From Pullilachnospira_A gallistercoris (GTDB lineage: Bacteria > Bacillota > Clostridia > Lachnospirales > Lachnospiraceae), in assembly GCA_018712125.1 (NCBI GenBank), contig DVHM01000053.1:1-27923 (forward strand): a DNA stretch of 27,923 nucleotides. The letters run 5' to 3'. Shown piece by piece: positions 13,723 through 20,808 of the stretch. The translations under genes were made by a program, and so were the position numbers. The stretch's first letter is position 1; each line of letters opens with the position of its first letter. The notes beneath the pieces were generated by a model. That model was not told the origin of the DNA, made no database searches, and saw only the letters and a list, made by a program, of their open reading frames with translations.

Positions 13723-14991
13723 TTACTCCAGCGCCTGAGCAAGATCCGCGATCAGATCCTCCTTGGATTCCAGACCGCAGCTCATACGAATCAGCTCCGC
13801 CGGAACACCGGCTTCGATCAGCTGCTCGTCGGTCATCTGACGGTGCGTGCTGGATGCCGGATTCAGACAGCAGGTACGCGCGTCCGCCACATGGGTCTCG
13901 ATGGCGCCCATTTTCAGCTTCTTCATGAAATTGCTGGCCGCTTCCCTTCCGCCTTTGAGGCCAAAGGAAACCACGCCACAGCTTCCGTGGGGCAGATATT
14001 TCTTTGCCAGCTCGTGGTATTTGTCGCCCTCCAGATCACAGTAGTTCACGTAGGCTACCGCCGGATGGTTCTGCAGGAACTGAGCCACTGCCAGGCCGTT
14101 CTCGCAGTGCCGCTGCATCCGCACATGAAGGCTCTCCAGCCCCAGATTCAGGATGAACGCGTTCTGCGGGCTCTGGATCGAACCCAGATCACGCATCAAC
14201 TGGGTGGTGCACTTGGTAATGAACGCGCCCTCCAGGCCGAAACGCTCGGTGTAAACAACGCCGTGATAGCTCTCGTCCGGCTCGCAGAGTCCCGGGAATT
14301 TGTCCGGATACTTCGTCCAGTCAAATTTGCCGCTGTCCACGATGGCGCCGCCAACCGCCGCGCCGTGTCCGTCCATGTACTTCGTGGTGGAGTGGGTCAC
14401 AATATCCGCTCCCCACTTGATGGGCTGGCAGTTAATCGGGGTCGGGAAGGTATTGTCCACGATCAGCGGTACGCCGTGCGCGTGGGCCACCTTTGCAAAT
14501 TTCTCGATGTCCAGCACCGTCAGGGCCGGGTTCGCGATGGTCTCTCCGAACATTGCCTTCGTGTTGTCCCGGAACGCCGCGTTCAGCTCCTCCTCCGTGG
14601 CGTCGGGGGAGACAAAGGTGGCGTCGATGCCCATACGCTTCATGGTAACCGCGATCAGGTTGAAGGTGCCGCCGTAAATGGAACTGGAAGCCACGATGTG
14701 ATCGCCGCACTCACAGATGTTGAACAGGGCGAAGAAATTGGCCGCCTGGCCGCTGCTGGTCAGCATTGCCGCGGTTCCTCCCTCCAGCTCGGCGATCTTT
14801 GCCGCCACATAGTCGTTGGTGGGATTCTGGAGTCTGGTATAGAAATAGCCGCTGGCCTCCAGGTCAAAGAGCTTTCCCATATCCTCGCTGGTGTCGTATT
14901 TAAATGTGGTACTCTGCACAATCGGAATCTGCCGGGGCTCTCCGTTGCCCGGCGTATAGCCTCCCTGTACGCAAATGCTGTCAATGTTCAT
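13723..14991 (-). CDS. metY: O-acetylhomoserine sulfhydrylase (Cys/Met-metabolism PLP enzyme)
   Basis: The 422-residue protein belongs to the cystathionine gamma-synthase-like PLP family. SSGQAA, VDNTFPTP and THSTTKYMDGHG, with the Schiff-base lysine at K204, are diagnostic, and the length above 415 with the WTKYPDKFPG and RFGLEGAFITK stretches favours O-acetylhomoserine aminocarboxypropyltransferase over CGS (about 385). It makes homocysteine from O-acetylhomoserine and sulfide, or methionine with methanethiol. ATG 14991 has GGAGG 8 nt upstream. It is first in a minus-strand run with hypB, the oxidoreductase and hypA, with a good promoter at 15065-15093. The leader of roughly 70 nt is too short for a SAM riboswitch. 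Confidence 0.93.
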   Translation of the reverse strand: MNIDSICVQGGYTPGNGEPRQIPIVQSTTFKYDTSEDMGKLFDLEASGYFYTRLQNPTNDYVAAKIAELEGGTAAMLTSSGQAANFFALFNICECGDHIVASSSIYGGTFNLIAVTMKRMGIDATFVSPDATEEELNAAFRDNTKAMFGETIANPALTVLDIEKFAKVAHAHGVPLIVDNTFPTPINCQPIKWGADIVTHSTTKYMDGHGAAVGGAIVDSGKFDWTKYPDKFPGLCEPDESYHGVVYTERFGLEGAFITKCTTQLMRDLGSIQSPQNAFILNLGLESLHVRMQRHCENGLAVAQFLQNHPAVAYVNYCDLEGDKYHELAKKYLPHGSCGVVSFGLKGGREAASNFMKKLKMGAIETHVADARTCCLNPASSTHRQMTDEQLIEAGVPAELIRMSCGLESKEDLIADLAQALE

Positions 14992-15064
14992 GTCTTTTAC
15001 CTCCAAATCTGCTGTAGCTTTTTTCTCGCACCGAAAACCGTAACATTTCCGATATCTGCTTCAA

Positions 15065-15093
15065 AGTATAGCATAACGGAGGCCACAATCCAA
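15065..15093 (-). promoter_or_regulatory. Sigma-A-type promoter of the metY-hypB-oxidoreductase-hypA run
   Basis: On the minus strand TTGGAT (15088-15093) and TATACT (15065-15070) are 17 bp apart, about 75 nt before the metY start. It is the only convincing promoter I see for this run. Confidence 0.7.
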
Positions 15094-15102
15094 CCCTTCT
15101 CG

Positions 15103-16236
15103 CTACGGTGTCAGCACAAAGGTCATCTGAACCGGCTGATGATCCGACCAGGCGAAGTCGTTGTCCACCACGCGGCTGGTGGCCTGCACGTTGTCGGAGA
15201 CGATGAAGCCGTCAACGGTTACCGTGTAGTTGACGCCCTTCTCATAGGGGATGTCCGCCCCCCGGCAGCTCGGCACCTTCCTGCTGTTTTCCGGGATCAC
15301 GAAGGAAAGTCCTCCGGAGAGATCCTCATCGGTCAGCCGGTAAACCCAGCCGGGAAGTTTCTGCTCGGTGGGAAAGACCTCCGCCGTGTCGGCGATGTCG
15401 TGGTTGAAATCTCCCCCCGCGATCACATAGTTGCCCCTGCGGTACTCCTGCTCCATCACATCGTTTAACATGGCCAGCTGCTGCCTGCGGATCCTTCCGC
15501 CCTCATCATAGGCGGACAGATGCAGATTAATCATGACCAGCTCCCGTCCATTGTCCACGGGAATCCGGTTCACGGCAAAGCACCGGTCCAGATCCGTGAA
15601 CTTTGTGATAAAACTTTCCGACACCGGAAGCTGACGGCGCACAGATTCCGTTACCGCGTACCGGCTCAGCGTAACCAGACCGCTCTCCACGCTGCCATGG
15701 GGCTCCGTCAGCGGATAGAGCAGATAGGGCGAATGAAAGGCCGAGCAGTAAATATACCCGTAGCCGTCAAAGGCGTTGGCCAGCATTGCCGCCTGGTCCA
15801 CATGGTAACTTCGGGTAGCGTCCGTGTCCGCCTCCTGCACAAAATAAAAATCACTGTCCAATGCCCGCAGAAGATCGGCTGACCCCTGTGTGTTGCGCAG
15901 CACATGGTCCGCGTCGATAGCCCTGGCCCGCTCTCCCTGGGTTTTCCTCCCGTCTTTCATCTCCCCGGTATCCATAAAGAAGGTATACGCGGGCTCGTAG
16001 GCGCCAAACCCGACATTGTAGGTGGTTACCGTGTAGGCTGTCCCCGCCACCACGGCCGCCTGCTGATTGTTTTCCACAGCAAGAGCCGTATGGTCCTTGA
16101 TGCGGTAGTAGTTAGCCTGCATGTAGATCACATAGCCGCCCACCGCCACAGCCAACAGCAGCACAATACTGAGCAGCGTTTTTCCTGCTGTCCTGATGCT
16201 GCTTTTTCGTCTGTTCCCGTTTCCTCGCATTTCCAT
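15103..16236 (-). CDS. Membrane-anchored endonuclease/exonuclease/phosphatase-family protein
   Basis: The 377-residue protein has a basic N-terminus and one hydrophobic segment at about 19-39, so the catalytic domain probably lies outside the membrane. The EEP fold is marked by TTYNVGFG (metal-site Asn, about 71-78), FVQEAD (catalytic Glu), INLHLSAY, GGDFNHD (Asp/Asn) and the C-terminal SDHQPV (Asp-His). The family cleaves phosphodiesters or phosphomonoesters in nucleic acids, inositides or sphingolipids; the substrate here is unknown. ATG 16236 follows GGGAGG at a suitable distance and is preferred to 16257. It diverges from the symporter gene. Confidence 0.85.
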   Translation of the reverse strand: MEMRGNGNRRKSSIRTAGKTLLSIVLLLAVAVGGYVIYMQANYYRIKDHTALAVENNQQAAVVAGTAYTVTTYNVGFGAYEPAYTFFMDTGEMKDGRKTQGERARAIDADHVLRNTQGSADLLRALDSDFYFVQEADTDATRSYHVDQAAMLANAFDGYGYIYCSAFHSPYLLYPLTEPHGSVESGLVTLSRYAVTESVRRQLPVSESFITKFTDLDRCFAVNRIPVDNGRELVMINLHLSAYDEGGRIRRQQLAMLNDVMEQEYRRGNYVIAGGDFNHDIADTAEVFPTEQKLPGWVYRLTDEDLSGGLSFVIPENSRKVPSCRGADIPYEKGVNYTVTVDGFIVSDNVQATSRVVDNDFAWSDHQPVQMTFVLTP

Positions 16237-16364
16237 AAACACCTCCCGTCCCCACATCTCCTTCGGATACTGACAGATACAAAAAGAGCAGGGAAAATAA
16301 AGCGCTTCACAACACTCTACTTACCTTGCTCTCTTCTCCGGCAATCCGTTGTTCTATTAAAAAT

Positions 16365-16393
16365 ACTATAGCAGATCCTTCCTGCGGGCGCAA
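16365..16393 (-). promoter_or_regulatory. Promoter of the EEP-family gene
   Basis: Minus-strand TTGCGC (16388-16393) and TATAGT (16365-16370) are spaced 17 bp apart and preceded by TGC, an extended -10. It lies about 130 nt before the start codon. Confidence 0.7.
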
Positions 16394-16428
16394 GAATTTT
16401 CTGACAATTTTCCATCTGATTTTTCGCC

Positions 16429-16472
16429 CGCATTCCCGTCCAAAATTGTCCGCATTTCCACCCAAAATTCCC
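16429..16472 (+). repeat. Two tandem 22-bp direct repeats abutting the symporter promoter
   Basis: Copies at 16429-16450 and 16451-16472 match at 17 of 22 positions, sharing CGCATT, CC and CCAAAATT. The second copy ends directly at the -35 hexamer. Two helical turns per repeat upstream of -35 is the usual arrangement of activator sites. The AAAATTGTC inside copy one is also half of an inverted repeat with GACAATTTT at 16403-16411. Confidence 0.7.
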
Positions 16473-16501
16473 TTGACTTCTACACTTCTCTGTGTTAAAG
16501 T
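16473..16501 (+). promoter_or_regulatory. Promoter of the sodium:solute symporter gene
   Basis: TTGACT (16473-16478) and TAAAGT (16496-16501) have a 17-bp spacer. The leader of about 75 nt includes an 8-bp inverted repeat. Confidence 0.75.
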
Positions 16502-16509
16502 CTACATAG

Positions 16510-16541
16510 CTTTTTCAGTTTAACGCTTGAAAGTGAAAAAG
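16510..16541 (+). promoter_or_regulatory. Inverted repeat in the symporter leader
   Basis: CTTTTTCA (16510-16517) and TGAAAAAG (16534-16541) pair perfectly across 16 nt, between the -10 element and the ribosome site. It could be an operator or a leader hairpin. Confidence 0.5.
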
Positions 16542-16582
16542 AAATTTAGAAAAGACATTGTATACGAAAAGGAGAAGGAATC

Positions 16583-18118
16583 ATGATCAAACTGGTACTG
16601 TTACTCTTGTTTTTTGCGGTAATGGTGGGTGTGGGCCTCTACTGCAGGAAACACGCCACCGACGTCAACAGCTTTGTGCTGGGCGGGCGCAGCGTCGGCC
16701 CCTGGCTGACCGCTTTCGCCTACGGAACTTCCTACTTTTCCGCTGTGGTCTTCGTGGGATATGCCGGACAGTTCGGCTGGAAGTACGGTATCGCCGCCAC
16801 CTGGGCGGGGATCGGCAACGCTGTTCTGGGATCGCTGCTGGCCTGGGTTGTACTCGGGCGCAGAACCCGCATCATGACGCAGCACTTGAGCTCCGCCACC
16901 ATGCCCCAGTTTTTCGGCGAGCGCTTTCACAGCAAGCCCTTAAAAATCGCGGCGTCCGTGATCATCTTTGTATTCCTGATCCCCTACACCGCCTCCCTGT
17001 ACAACGGCCTTTCCCGGCTCTTTGGTATGGCATTCAACATCGACTACTCTGTCTGCATCATTCTGATGGCTGTTCTGACAGGTATCTACGTGATCGCAGG
17101 CGGCTACATGGCCACCGCCATCAACGACTTCATCCAGGGTATCATCATGCTCTTCGGTATCGTGGTCATCGTTCTGGCTGTCCTGAACGGAAAAGGCGGA
17201 TTTATGGAAGCCTACCGCAGTCTGGCGGAGGTGGCGGATCCTGCGGTCTCCGACACGCCGGGCGTCTTCGCCTCCTTCTTCGGGCCGGATCCCCTGGGGC
17301 TGCTCTTTGTGGTGCTCCTGACCTCCTTCGGCACCTGGGGCCTTCCCCAGATGGTGCAGAAATTTTACGCCATCAAAAATGAGGCGGCCATCCGGAAAGG
17401 CACAGTCATCTCCACGATCTTCGCCCTGGTGGTATCCGGCGGATGCTACTTCCTGGGCGGCTTCGGACGGCTGTTCTCCGATCAGGTGGATGTGGCCTCT
17501 GACGGCTACGACGCCATTGTGCCCACGATGCTGGAGAATCTCTCCCCGATCCTGATCGCCATCGCGGTCATCCTGGTGCTCTCGGCGTCCATGTCCACCC
17601 TGTCCTCCCTGGTCATCGCCTCCAGCTCCACGCTGACCATCGACTTTTTGAAGGATAATTTCATCAAAAATATGAGTGAGAAACGGCAGCTTCGCATGAT
17701 CCGGATACTGATTGTGGTCTTCATTGCCATCTCCGCCATCATCGCCCTGATTCAGTACAAGAGCAGCGTGACCTTCATCGCTCAGCTCATGGGCATCTCC
17801 TGGGGCGCGCTGGCGGGCTCCTTCCTGGCTCCCTTCCTGTACTCCCTGTACTGGAAGCGCACCACCGCGGCCTCCTGCTGGGCCTCCTTTATCTTCGGTT
17901 CCGGCATCATGATCCTGAACATGGCTGCCCCTCAGTTGCTGCCGGAAGTGATCCAGTCGCCCATCAACTGCGGCGCTGTGGCCATGATCGCGGGACTCAT
18001 CATCGTCCCGGTGGTCAGCCTTCTGACAAAGAAACCCGACGCAGCCTTCATCGAGGAGACCTTTGCCTGCTACGACGAGCCGCGGATGGCTTCCCAGAAG
18101 AACGATCTGGGGAAATAA
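16583..18118 (+). CDS. Sodium:solute symporter (SSS family)
   Basis: The 511-residue integral membrane protein has many hydrophobic segments, consistent with about 13 helices, starting with a helix at residues 1-20. SSS features include the N-terminal DVNSFVLGGRSVGPWLTAFAYGTS-like stretch, GGYMATAINDFIQG and SASMSTLSSLVIASSSTLTIDF, the conserved sodium-site region in helix 8. It would import an organic solute with Na+. It resembles the PutP/PanF side of the family, but the substrate cannot be told from sequence. GGAGAAGG precedes the ATG. A strong terminator follows, and the gene is controlled by a repeat-rich region shared with the divergent EEP-family gene. Confidence 0.92.
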   Translation: MIKLVLLLLFFAVMVGVGLYCRKHATDVNSFVLGGRSVGPWLTAFAYGTSYFSAVVFVGYAGQFGWKYGIAATWAGIGNAVLGSLLAWVVLGRRTRIMTQHLSSATMPQFFGERFHSKPLKIAASVIIFVFLIPYTASLYNGLSRLFGMAFNIDYSVCIILMAVLTGIYVIAGGYMATAINDFIQGIIMLFGIVVIVLAVLNGKGGFMEAYRSLAEVADPAVSDTPGVFASFFGPDPLGLLFVVLLTSFGTWGLPQMVQKFYAIKNEAAIRKGTVISTIFALVVSGGCYFLGGFGRLFSDQVDVASDGYDAIVPTMLENLSPILIAIAVILVLSASMSTLSSLVIASSSTLTIDFLKDNFIKNMSEKRQLRMIRILIVVFIAISAIIALIQYKSSVTFIAQLMGISWGALAGSFLAPFLYSLYWKRTTAASCWASFIFGSGIMILNMAAPQLLPEVIQSPINCGAVAMIAGLIIVPVVSLLTKKPDAAFIEETFACYDEPRMASQKNDLGK

Positions 18119-18131
18119 GTTTCGGGAAACA

Positions 18132-18158
18132 AACAGGGCGGATAGTACCCGCCCTGTT
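18132..18158 (+). terminator. Terminator hairpin after the symporter gene
   Basis: A perfect 10-bp stem, AACAGGGCGG with its complement, and a 7-nt loop lies 13 nt after the stop codon. There is no long T-tract after it, but it separates two convergent genes. Confidence 0.75.
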
Positions 18159-18166
18159 CCTATGCC

Positions 18167-18192
18167 AGCGTCGGTGTACCCTTAAATACACC
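18167..18192 (+). repeat. Solo end of the inverted-repeat element, with a small hairpin
   Basis: AGCGTCGGTGTAC at 18167-18179 is identical to the arms of the 9664-9770 element. GGTGTA and TACACC (18173-18178, 18187-18192) form a short hairpin. No second arm or interior is present, so it looks like a truncated copy. Confidence 0.6.
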
Positions 18193-18205
18193 TTGTTCTT
18201 ATCTC

Positions 18206-18778
18206 TTATTCGCTCTTGTCTCCTATCGGCAGTTCGTCCCGCTTTTCCCGGATCGCTCGAAAATCCCGCAGTGTCTCCTCCCATTTTCCCATATCGCGCA
18301 GCACGGCGGAGGGATGGTAAACCGCTGTCAGGTAGGTATTTTTACGGTACACAAATGCTCCGTGCTCCCTGGTAATCCGATAATCGGGCCGGATGATCCG
18401 CTGGGCCGCGATTCTCCCCAGACAGACGATAATCCTCGGCTTTACCAGCCAGGTCTCATACTTCAGGTAAGGCATGCACTGTTCCTGCTCCTCAGGTTTC
18501 GGGTCCCGGTTGCCCGGGGGATGGCATTTTACCACATTGGTAAGATAAATCTCCTCCCTGCTCATTCCCGCCCCGGAAAGCAGCTGGTCCAACAGTTCCC
18601 CGGACCGGCCGGTAAAGGGGACACCGTCCATGTCCTCATGGTTCCCCGGCGCTTCCGCCACAAACATAACCGGCGCCTTTGGATCCCCTTTTCCCATAAC
18701 CGCCCGACGTCTCGTAGATGCCAGCGGACAGCGCTGACAGTTTACCACAAATTCCCTCAGTTCCTCGTAGGTGTACAT
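18206..18778 (-). CDS. Family 4 uracil-DNA glycosylase (Fe-S)
   Basis: The 190-residue product matches the UDGa family in length. It has the four cluster cysteines C14, C17 (CQRCPL), C85 and C101, the active-site motif EAPGNHEDMDGVPFTGRSG (42-60), and the DNA-binding HPSAVLR (155-161). It removes uracil from deaminated DNA to start base-excision repair. ATG 18778 has GGGAGG with 5-nt spacing and is preferred to an ATG at 18862, which would add a 28-residue tail absent from the family. Minus-strand promoter elements are at 18817-18845. Confidence 0.93.
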   Translation of the reverse strand: MYTYEELREFVVNCQRCPLASTRRRAVMGKGDPKAPVMFVAEAPGNHEDMDGVPFTGRSGELLDQLLSGAGMSREEIYLTNVVKCHPPGNRDPKPEEQEQCMPYLKYETWLVKPRIIVCLGRIAAQRIIRPDYRITREHGAFVYRKNTYLTAVYHPSAVLRDMGKWEETLRDFRAIREKRDELPIGDKSE

Positions 18779-18816
18779 TTCCTCCTCCCGGACAGATACC
18801 GTCCCTCTCTTTCCCC

Positions 18817-18845
18817 ATCTTATGTTATTCCCATATTTATTGCAA
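18817..18845 (-). promoter_or_regulatory. Promoter of the uracil-DNA glycosylase gene
   Basis: Minus-strand TTGCAA (18840-18845) and TAAGAT (18817-18822) have a 17-bp spacer. It is back-to-back with the promoter of the tandem paralogs. Confidence 0.65.
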
Positions 18846-18861
18846 GTACCGTAGGTTATCA

Positions 18862-18890
18862 TTGCATAAACAGTTTCCAGGACTTATAAT
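18862..18890 (+). promoter_or_regulatory. Promoter of the tandem paralog pair
   Basis: TTGCAT (18862-18867) and a consensus TATAAT (18885-18890) are 17 bp apart, 67 nt before the first start codon. Confidence 0.75.
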
Positions 18891-18957
18891 CAAATTGTCA
18901 GATAATATTTTTTTTGTCTCGAAATTATTTGTTTTTTCAAAGAGGGGGGGGATTCCT

Positions 18958-19389
18958 ATGTCGAAACGTGTAAAAAATGCTCTGATCATCATCCTTCTTC
19001 TGGTTGTAGCTCTGGGCGGAGGCGCGCTCACGCTGTTCGATGTCTTCGGATACCGGACCTGGACGACCGAGAGGCTGACCTCCGACTTTCACACCATGGC
19101 GCAGCAGAAATTCGGGGATGAGGGCGAGGCGATTGTCCTGATCGACCATAATGAGGATGCCATCGCGCTCCTGTGCTGCAACGCGACCAGGGACAAGGGT
19201 TATTTTGAACTTCATAAAAGAGATCTCATCTCCGGGAAATGGGAGAAATCCATGGGCGCCGGGAACCTTGGAAAGGAAGCTGGTATGTACAGTTATGCGG
19301 CGACCTACCAGCGTCCGGACAATTCCGAAGGAACCGCCTATTTTTCTCTGGATGGCAAAGGCAATGAGCCCTCGCTTCGGCTGTATTAA
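18958..19389 (+). CDS. Single-pass membrane or secreted protein of unknown function, copy 1
   Basis: The 143-residue protein has a short basic N-terminus (MSKRVKN) and a hydrophobic segment at about 8-27 with no lipobox or clear signal-peptidase site, so the rest is probably held outside the membrane. The soluble part contains CCNATR and a C-terminal DNSEGTAYFSLDGKGNEPSLRLY, both shared with the next gene. I do not recognise the family and assign no function. A run of eight G residues serves as ribosome site. The start at 18958 is set by this site and the hydrophobic N-terminus. It is the first gene of a two-gene unit with its own promoter. Confidence 0.75.
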   Translation: MSKRVKNALIIILLLVVALGGGALTLFDVFGYRTWTTERLTSDFHTMAQQKFGDEGEAIVLIDHNEDAIALLCCNATRDKGYFELHKRDLISGKWEKSMGAGNLGKEAGMYSYAATYQRPDNSEGTAYFSLDGKGNEPSLRLY

Positions 19390-19416
19390 TAGCAACGACT
19401 GGGAGGAGGGGAAATT

Positions 19417-19851
19417 ATGACGCAGAATAAGAAAAATGTGATGGTTCTCATTGTTCTGGCAGCCCTGGCGCTGGTGTGCGGGGCTCTCCTGTACCTGGAT
19501 CCGACGGGCATGCGCAGCTGTACAACCGGCCAGCTGGAGCGGGAGTTTGCGTCCCGTGCCCGCCAGTTTCTCGGAGATCAGGGAAAAATAACGATCCTGC
19601 AGGAATCCAACGACGATGTGATCGTCTTCTTCTGCTGCAACGCCAGCAGAACCAGCGGTCTGATCCAGATCCATGAAAAGGCTTCTCTTTCTCTCCCGAA
19701 CAGATGGGAGAGATCCTCACGGGAAACCCAGATTACCAGGGACGACGGGATTGAACACACAGAATCATTTCCGCGGGCGGACAACACCTACGGATCTGTC
19801 TACGTGTCTCTGGGAGACAGGGATACCGAACCAACCCTTCGGCTGGAATAG
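19417..19851 (+). CDS. Single-pass membrane or secreted protein of unknown function, copy 2
   Basis: The 144-residue protein is a clear paralog of the preceding one, 27 nt downstream. The shared pattern is an N-terminal hydrophobic helix (about 8-28), R-x-x-TT near residue 33, GD-G, DD-CCNA-S/T-R in the middle, and ADNTYGSVYVSLGD...EPTLRLE at the end. Paired cysteines in the CC motif occur in both copies. The pair arose by tandem duplication and has diverged strongly in the centre. GGAGGGG precedes the ATG. The function is unknown; an extracytoplasmic role is inferred from the anchor. Confidence 0.75.
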   Translation: MTQNKKNVMVLIVLAALALVCGALLYLDPTGMRSCTTGQLEREFASRARQFLGDQGKITILQESNDDVIVFFCCNASRTSGLIQIHEKASLSLPNRWERSSRETQITRDDGIEHTESFPRADNTYGSVYVSLGDRDTEPTLRLE

Positions 19852-19980
19852 GGAAATGGCTGAAAAATCTGATTGTTCCGCAAACCCAGACATATCGCCG
19901 ATGGATTTTGTAATTCCCTTTCGCCGGTAGAAGCAGGATGACATCTTCTTATAATCGCAATTATGATAATCTTGATTCTA

Positions 19981-20022
19981 TAAAAAAACTCAGACGGAGG
20001 ATCTGTAAATCTCTCCGTCTGA
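19981..20022 (-). terminator. Intrinsic terminator of the S1-domain gene
   Basis: CAGACGGAG (19991-19999) pairs with CTCCGTCTG (20013-20021) around a 13-nt loop. On the minus strand it is followed by A-G and seven T residues. It lies just after the S1 gene's stop codon and also separates it from the convergent paralog pair. Confidence 0.85.
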
Positions 20023-20029
20023 TCATCGT

Positions 20030-20743
20030 CTACAATTTGATATTTTTGAACAAATCCCCCAGAGAAGTTCCGATCTCCTCCGATTTTGGGATCTCAATCG
20101 CCTCTTCCTCGGCCTGCTCCTGATCCTCCACCAGGGCGCGCATACTCAGGCCGATCTTTCCATCCTGGTTTTTGATTACCTTTACCGTGACTTCCTGCCC
20201 TTCCTTCAGCACTTCGCCCGGGTGTTTCAGGCGTCTGGTGCTGATCTGGGAAATATGAAGCAGACCGGAAATTCCGTCTCCCAGATCCACGAAAGCACCA
20301 TAGCTCTGAAGAGACTCCACCGTTCCCTTCCTCACTTCCCCTACTTTCACGTCCTCGACTTTACGTCTTTTTTCCTCCCGCTGCTGTTCCCGGATTACTT
20401 CCCGGGCGGACAATACCAGTTTTCCTTTTTCCATGTCTGCCTCGATGATCCGGGCTTTTACCGGACGGTCCAGCCAGGCGTTGAGATCCTCCACGTGCTT
20501 TACATCCAGTCTGGACGCGGGAATGAATCCGCGGATACCCTCCACCATGACGATGACGCCCTTATTCACGATCTCATACACCGTGAGGTCGAGAACCGTC
20601 TTCTGTTCCATGTATTCTTTGATTTTTTCCCAGGCCAGAAGGGTATCGGTATCATGCTCCCCGTCTCCCATTACCTGGTAGGATGCCTCCAGCTCCCTGG
20701 AAAAATCCTCCATGCTCTCCGTTGTCTTCTGCTCGTCACTCAT
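20030..20743 (-). CDS. S1-domain RNA-binding protein (two S1 repeats)
   Basis: The 237-residue protein has two S1 (OB-fold) domains at about 50-118 and 133-205. The second is canonical, with GTVESLQSYGAFVDLGDGISGLLHISQIS and VKVIKNQDGKIGLSMRAL. The first is more divergent (VNKGVIVMVEGIRGFIPASRLD). It resembles short S1-like proteins of Clostridia related to ribosomal protein S1, likely acting on mRNA or the ribosome in the cytoplasm. The tail is acidic. ATG 20743 is used because GGGAGG lies 8 nt upstream; ATG 20749 abuts that site. It lies 65 nt behind the acyl-CoA synthetase with no clear promoter between, so it may be co-transcribed. Confidence 0.9.
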   Translation of the reverse strand: MSDEQKTTESMEDFSRELEASYQVMGDGEHDTDTLLAWEKIKEYMEQKTVLDLTVYEIVNKGVIVMVEGIRGFIPASRLDVKHVEDLNAWLDRPVKARIIEADMEKGKLVLSAREVIREQQREEKRRKVEDVKVGEVRKGTVESLQSYGAFVDLGDGISGLLHISQISTRRLKHPGEVLKEGQEVTVKVIKNQDGKIGLSMRALVEDQEQAEEEAIEIPKSEEIGTSLGDLFKNIKL

Positions 20744-20782
20744 CTGCATTTCCTCCCTTTTTCACTTTCCACTTATCCTTTA

Positions 20783-20803
20783 TCCGGCCGCACCCTGGCC
20801 GGG
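20783..20803 (-). terminator. Weak hairpin between the acyl-CoA synthetase and S1 genes
   Basis: CCGGCC (20784-20789) pairs with GGCCGG (20797-20802) across a 7-nt loop. It lacks a T-tract, so it may only partly terminate or stabilise the upstream mRNA. Confidence 0.4.
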
Positions 20804-20808
20804 AACCT

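Noticed and set aside
14992..15064. SAM riboswitch or T-box upstream of metY
   Set aside because: The leader from the promoter is only about 70 nt and lacks the multi-stem layout or specifier-terminator structure those elements need.
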